Shown one piece after another: positions 61,089 to 64,000 of a stretch of 64,000 nt of DNA. The translations under genes and the position numbers were made by a program. This stretch comes from Paenibacillus silvisoli (GTDB taxonomy: Bacteria > Bacillota > Bacilli > Paenibacillales > Paenibacillaceae): NCBI RefSeq assembly GCF_030866765.1, contig NZ_CP133017.1, forward strand, positions 2,462,001 through 2,526,000, written 5' to 3'. Each line of letters starts with the position of its first letter. Position 1 is the first letter of the stretch. Under the pieces are notes generated by a model. The model saw only the letters and a program-made list of their open reading frames with translations, had not been told where the DNA came from and ran no database searches.

Positions 61089-61902
61089 TGCAATCGATGC
61101 GGCATTCCAGCGGCTACGCGAGGAAGGCCGTACCGCACTCATTCCGTTCGTGACGATTGGCGACCCCGATCTCGATACATCGGTAGACATTATCCGGACG
61201 TTGGAAGAAGCCGGCGCGGACATGATCGAGCTCGGCGTTCCGTATTCCGATCCGCTGGCGGACGGCCCCGTCATTCAACGCGCTTCCGAGCGCGCCTTGA
61301 GTAACGGCCGCGTAACGCTTGGCGATGTCGTGCACGTGGCGGAGAAAGCCCGCCAAGCCGGAGTGAAACTGCCATTCATTCTGTTCACTTACTTTAATCC
61401 GGTACTGCAATACGGTCTAGATCGGTTCTTCGAACTGGTAACGGCTAAAGGCATCAGCGGCCTCATCATTCCGGATCTGCCGCTCGAAGAGGATGCGGAG
61501 CTTCGCGCCATGGCGGAAGCGGTGGACATTCACCTGATCCCGCTGGTTGCGCCAACATCCAACGACCGCGTGGCGAGGATCGCTGCCAAAGCGCGCGGCT
61601 TCGTCTACTGCGTATCGTCGCTCGGCGTTACCGGCGTTCGCGCCGACTTCCATGCGGGCATCGACGAGTTTCTCGCGACCGTTCGCGGCGCGACATCGAC
61701 GCCGATCGCGGTCGGCTTCGGCATTTCGAACCGCGAGCAGGTCGAACGCTTCGGCAAACAGGCCGACGGCGTCATCGTAGGCAGCGCGATCGTCCGCAAG
61801 ATCGAAGAGACGGTGCCGCTTCTGCAAGCGGCGGAAACGAAGCAGCAGGGCTTGGGCCAAATCCGCGCGTTCGTAAGCGAGCTAAGCGGACGTACGTCTT
61901 AA
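61078..61902 (+). CDS. trpA: Tryptophan synthase alpha chain
   Basis: Releases indole from indole glycerol phosphate. The catalytic residues are in [17 protein letters not shown] and [20 protein letters not shown] forms the phosphate site. 274 residues. Last gene of trpEDCFBA. Confidence 0.97.
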   Translation: MAINAIDAAFQRLREEGRTALIPFVTIGDPDLDTSVDIIRTLEEAGADMIELGVPYSDPLADGPVIQRASERALSNGRVTLGDVVHVAEKARQAGVKLPFILFTYFNPVLQYGLDRFFELVTAKGISGLIIPDLPLEEDAELRAMAEAVDIHLIPLVAPTSNDRVARIAAKARGFVYCVSSLGVTGVRADFHAGIDEFLATVRGATSTPIAVGFGISNREQVERFGKQADGVIVGSAIVRKIEETVPLLQAAETKQQGLGQIRAFVSELSGRTS

Positions 61903-62124
61903 TCAATCGAAATAAGGGGCTGTCCCGGTAGTCATCCTTGATGGCGAAGGGGCGGCCTCTTCTGCTGCGTTGACATTTCAACGCTTGTGACGCTTCTGTG
62001 CATAAAAGCTTAAAAGCGCGAAAGAAAAATCGGGCAAAGTCTTTAAAATAAAGTCGACTTGTGAGACAATGTGGAAATAAAGTTTGTAACATTACCATAC
62101 GCCACTATTACGAGGTGATTGTCC
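61903..62124 (+). other. Spacer between trpA and hisC
   Basis: No gene seen. GCGTTG (61967-61972)/CAACGC (61979-61984) makes a small hairpin without a T run. The stretch GGGGCTGTCCCGG near 61916-61928 resembles ends of some insertion sequences but has no partner. A weak promoter could be TTTAAA (62042-62047) with GACAAT (62065-62070). Confidence 0.4.
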
Positions 62125-63222
62125 ATGCAACCGAAACAAAGTATTGTTCATTTGCCGGTTTACCAGCCTGGCAAGCCAATTGAGGAAGTAAAGAGAGAGC
62201 TTGGCCTTAAAGAAGTCATTAAGCTTGCATCCAACGAGAATCCGTTCGGCAGCTCCGAGCATGCGAAAGCGGCGATTCAACAGGAGCTTGCCAACATAAG
62301 CATTTATCCGGACGGCGGCAGCGTCGAACTGACGAACGCGCTGGCCGCATATCTTGGCGTAACGCCGAAGCAAATTATTTTCGGCGCAGGCTCCGACGAA
62401 GTCATTCTCATGCTGGCGCGCGCTTACTTGACGCCTGGCGACGAGACGATTATGGCCGACGAAACGTTCCCGCAGTACAAGCATAACTGCGAAATCGAAG
62501 GCGCGACCATCATCGAGGTTCCGCTGAACAACGGCACGCACGACCTGACCGCGATGCTGGCTAAAGTAACGGACCGTACGAAAATCATTTGGGTGTGCAA
62601 CCCGAACAACCCGACGGGTACGATCGTGCGCAAGGACGAGCTGGAAGCATTCATTCGCCAAGTGCCATCGAATGTCATTGTCGTGCTCGACGAAGCGTAT
62701 TTCGAGTATGTGACGGACGCGGAATACCCGGACGGCATTACGCTGCTGCCTGAATTCAAGAACGTCATCGTGCTGCGCACGTTCTCCAAAGTTTACGGTC
62801 TTGCCTCGCTTCGCATCGGTTATGGCGTAGGTCACGAAGAAGTGATCCGCTCCATCAATCAAGTGCGCGAGCCGTTCAACACGTCCCGATTCGGCCAAGC
62901 TGCGGCGAAAGCGTCGCTGGCTGACACGGCGTTTCTGAGCAGCTGCAGAGAGCGCAACGCCGAAGGCATCGTCTACATGTGCGAGCAGTTCGACCGCTTG
63001 GGCTTGAGCTATTTCGAAGCGCACGGCAACTTCGTCATGGTCGACGTGAAGCTGCCTTCGCAGCAGGTGTTCGACGGTTTGCTGCGCAAAGGGATCATCT
63101 CCCGCGCGCGCTGGTCGTACTACCCGACTCACATCCGGATTACGGTCGGCAGCCGCGAGCAGAACGAAGCATTCATCCGCGCGCTTGAAGAAGTGCTCAC
63201 GGAAGCGGCGGTGCTGGGGTAA
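62125..63222 (+). CDS. hisC: Histidinol-phosphate aminotransferase
   Basis: PLP enzyme that serves histidine synthesis and, in Bacillus, also tyrosine and phenylalanine synthesis. IKLASNENPFG, CNPNNPTGT and the PLP lysine in TFSKVYGLASLRIGYG are present. GAGGTGA (62112-62118) sets ATG 62125. 365 residues. Its place between trpA and tyrA as in B. subtilis supports the dual role. Confidence 0.95.
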   Translation: MQPKQSIVHLPVYQPGKPIEEVKRELGLKEVIKLASNENPFGSSEHAKAAIQQELANISIYPDGGSVELTNALAAYLGVTPKQIIFGAGSDEVILMLARAYLTPGDETIMADETFPQYKHNCEIEGATIIEVPLNNGTHDLTAMLAKVTDRTKIIWVCNPNNPTGTIVRKDELEAFIRQVPSNVIVVLDEAYFEYVTDAEYPDGITLLPEFKNVIVLRTFSKVYGLASLRIGYGVGHEEVIRSINQVREPFNTSRFGQAAAKASLADTAFLSSCRERNAEGIVYMCEQFDRLGLSYFEAHGNFVMVDVKLPSQQVFDGLLRKGIISRARWSYYPTHIRITVGSREQNEAFIRALEEVLTEAAVLG

Positions 63223-63225
63223 GCT

Positions 63226-64000
63226 ATGACGAAAATTGCGATATTCGGCGTCGGTTTGATCGGCGGCTCGCTCGCGCTCTGCTTCAAAGGCAAGCCGGGC
63301 ATCACGGTCGTCGGCCATTCCCCACGCGAATCATCCGCAGCCAAGTACCTTGAGCGAGGCGTCGTCGATCATGCGACGACGTCTCTGCGCGAGGCGGCGG
63401 AAGGCGCGGATTTTATTTTTCTATGCGTACCCGTAGGATCGCTCGATCAGTACGTGCATGGCCTTAGCCAGCTGGATCTGAAGCCGGGCTGCATCATCAC
63501 GGACGTTGGCAGCACGAAAGCGTCCGTCGCAGCGTCCGCCAAGCAAGCGCAGCTAGGCGATGCCGTATTTATCGGCGGGCACCCGATGGCCGGCTCGGAG
63601 CGTTCTGGCGTGGAAGCGGCCTCCTACTATTTATTCGAGAACGCGTTCTATGTATTGACTCCTGACGATTCGACGCCTCAGCAGGCAATCGACAAGCTGA
63701 CCGAGCTATTGGCATACACGAGAGCCCATATCGTCCATGTGCGTCCGGACGAGCATGACGAAATCGTCGGGGCGATCAGCCATTTGCCGCATATTATCGC
63801 GGTAGCGCTCGTTAACCTCGTACGCGGATACAACGACAGCAATTCGCTGTACAGCGTGCTTGCCGCGGGAGGCTTCCGCGACATTACGCGAATCGGCTCC
63901 AGCGACCCGGTCGTCTGGCGCGACATTCTGGTGAATAACCGCGAGGTGCTGCTGAAGCTGCTGCGCGAATGGCAAGGCGGGACCAACGCGTTCATCGACA
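63226..64000 (+). CDS. tyrA: Prephenate dehydrogenase, 5' part
   Basis: Oxidative decarboxylation of prephenate toward tyrosine. The frame begins at ATG 63226, 3 bp after hisC, and runs off the right edge (258 codons seen). IAIFGVGLIGGSLAL is the NAD motif; TDVGSTKASV, GGHPMAGSERSGV and DEIVGAISHLPHI are conserved. A C-terminal ACT domain, if any, lies outside the window. Confidence 0.95.
   Translation, partial: MTKIAIFGVGLIGGSLALCFKGKPGITVVGHSPRESSAAKYLERGVVDHATTSLREAAEGADFIFLCVPVGSLDQYVHGLSQLDLKPGCIITDVGSTKASVAASAKQAQLGDAVFIGGHPMAGSERSGVEAASYYLFENAFYVLTPDDSTPQQAIDKLTELLAYTRAHIVHVRPDEHDEIVGAISHLPHIIAVALVNLVRGYNDSNSLYSVLAAGGFRDITRIGSSDPVVWRDILVNNREVLLKLLREWQGGTNAFID

Noticed and set aside
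61910-61935. Insertion-sequence end near GGGGCTGTCCCGG
   Set aside because: Only one short fragment, with no matching inverted end or transposase nearby.
62092-63318. A 408-codon minus-strand frame over hisC and tyrA
   Set aside because: Antisense to two well-supported genes, with biased composition.
1-64000. CRISPR arrays, prophage genes and rRNA genes
   Set aside because: No regularly spaced repeats, phage structural genes or rRNA sequences were seen on either strand.

Overview
The window reads as a core chromosomal segment of a spore-forming Firmicute of the order Bacillales. Base composition is fairly GC-rich (codons strongly favour G or C at third positions), which together with gene content points to Paenibacillaceae (Paenibacillus or a close relative) rather than Bacillus. 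This is an inference from gene order and protein similarity remembered from those groups; no database was searched. Nearly every gene is recognisable and most of the gene order matches one stretch of the Bacillus subtilis chromosome (spoVA-lysA-ppiB-rib-scpAB-dacB-spmAB-rluB-resABCDE, then ypbH-gudB-prsW-ypeB-motI-cmk-ypfD, yphA-seaA-der-gpsA-spoIVA-hbs-mtrB-hepS-menG-hepT-ndk-cheR and the aromatic supra-operon). I saw no prophage, intact insertion sequence or CRISPR array.

Layout. 1-2.7 kb: end of a GerA-type protein (spoVAF), lysA and ppiB. 3.1-7.2 kb: riboflavin operon ribD-ribE-ribBA-ribH behind an FMN riboswitch. 7.2-13.5 kb: chromosome segregation (scpA, scpB) and sporulation genes (ytfI, ytfJ, dacB, spmA, spmB), then rluB. 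13.5-19.2 kb: resABCDE for cytochrome c maturation and redox signalling. 19.4-26 kb: serA on the minus strand, a rhodanese, several membrane or envelope proteins, a metallophosphoesterase and a polysaccharide-deacetylase lipoprotein. 26-36 kb: ypbH, gudB, prsW, ypeB, motI, cmk, plsC, S1 protein, and the YIEGIA spore genes. 36-44 kb: der, plsY, gpsA, spoVIF, two small [2Fe-2S] ferredoxins around a nucleotidyltransferase-like protein, a YphF-like lipoprotein and spoIVA. 44-52.5 kb: hbs, tRNA-Pro, mtrB (TRAP), hepS-menG-ubiA-ubiX-mqnA-hepT (menaquinone made by the futalosine route), ndk, cheR. 52.7-64 kb: aroC-aroB-aroH, then trpEDCFBA behind a leader, hisC and the start of tyrA.

The most interesting regulatory story links two distant parts: mtrB at 45.0 kb encodes the tryptophan-sensing RNA-binding protein TRAP with its ligand and RNA contacts conserved, and the leader of trpE at 55.5 kb carries a run of GAG/TAG triplets at 5-nt spacing, a candidate antiterminator, and an intrinsic terminator. 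Other points worth a second look are ribosome binding sites buried in terminator hairpins (ribD, ypeB), a ResE kinase almost without an extracytoplasmic sensor region, a futalosine-pathway insertion inside the hepS-menG-hepT cluster, a MotI protein with an altered PilZ motif, and a ferredoxin-nucleotidyltransferase-ferredoxin cassette next to spoIVA.
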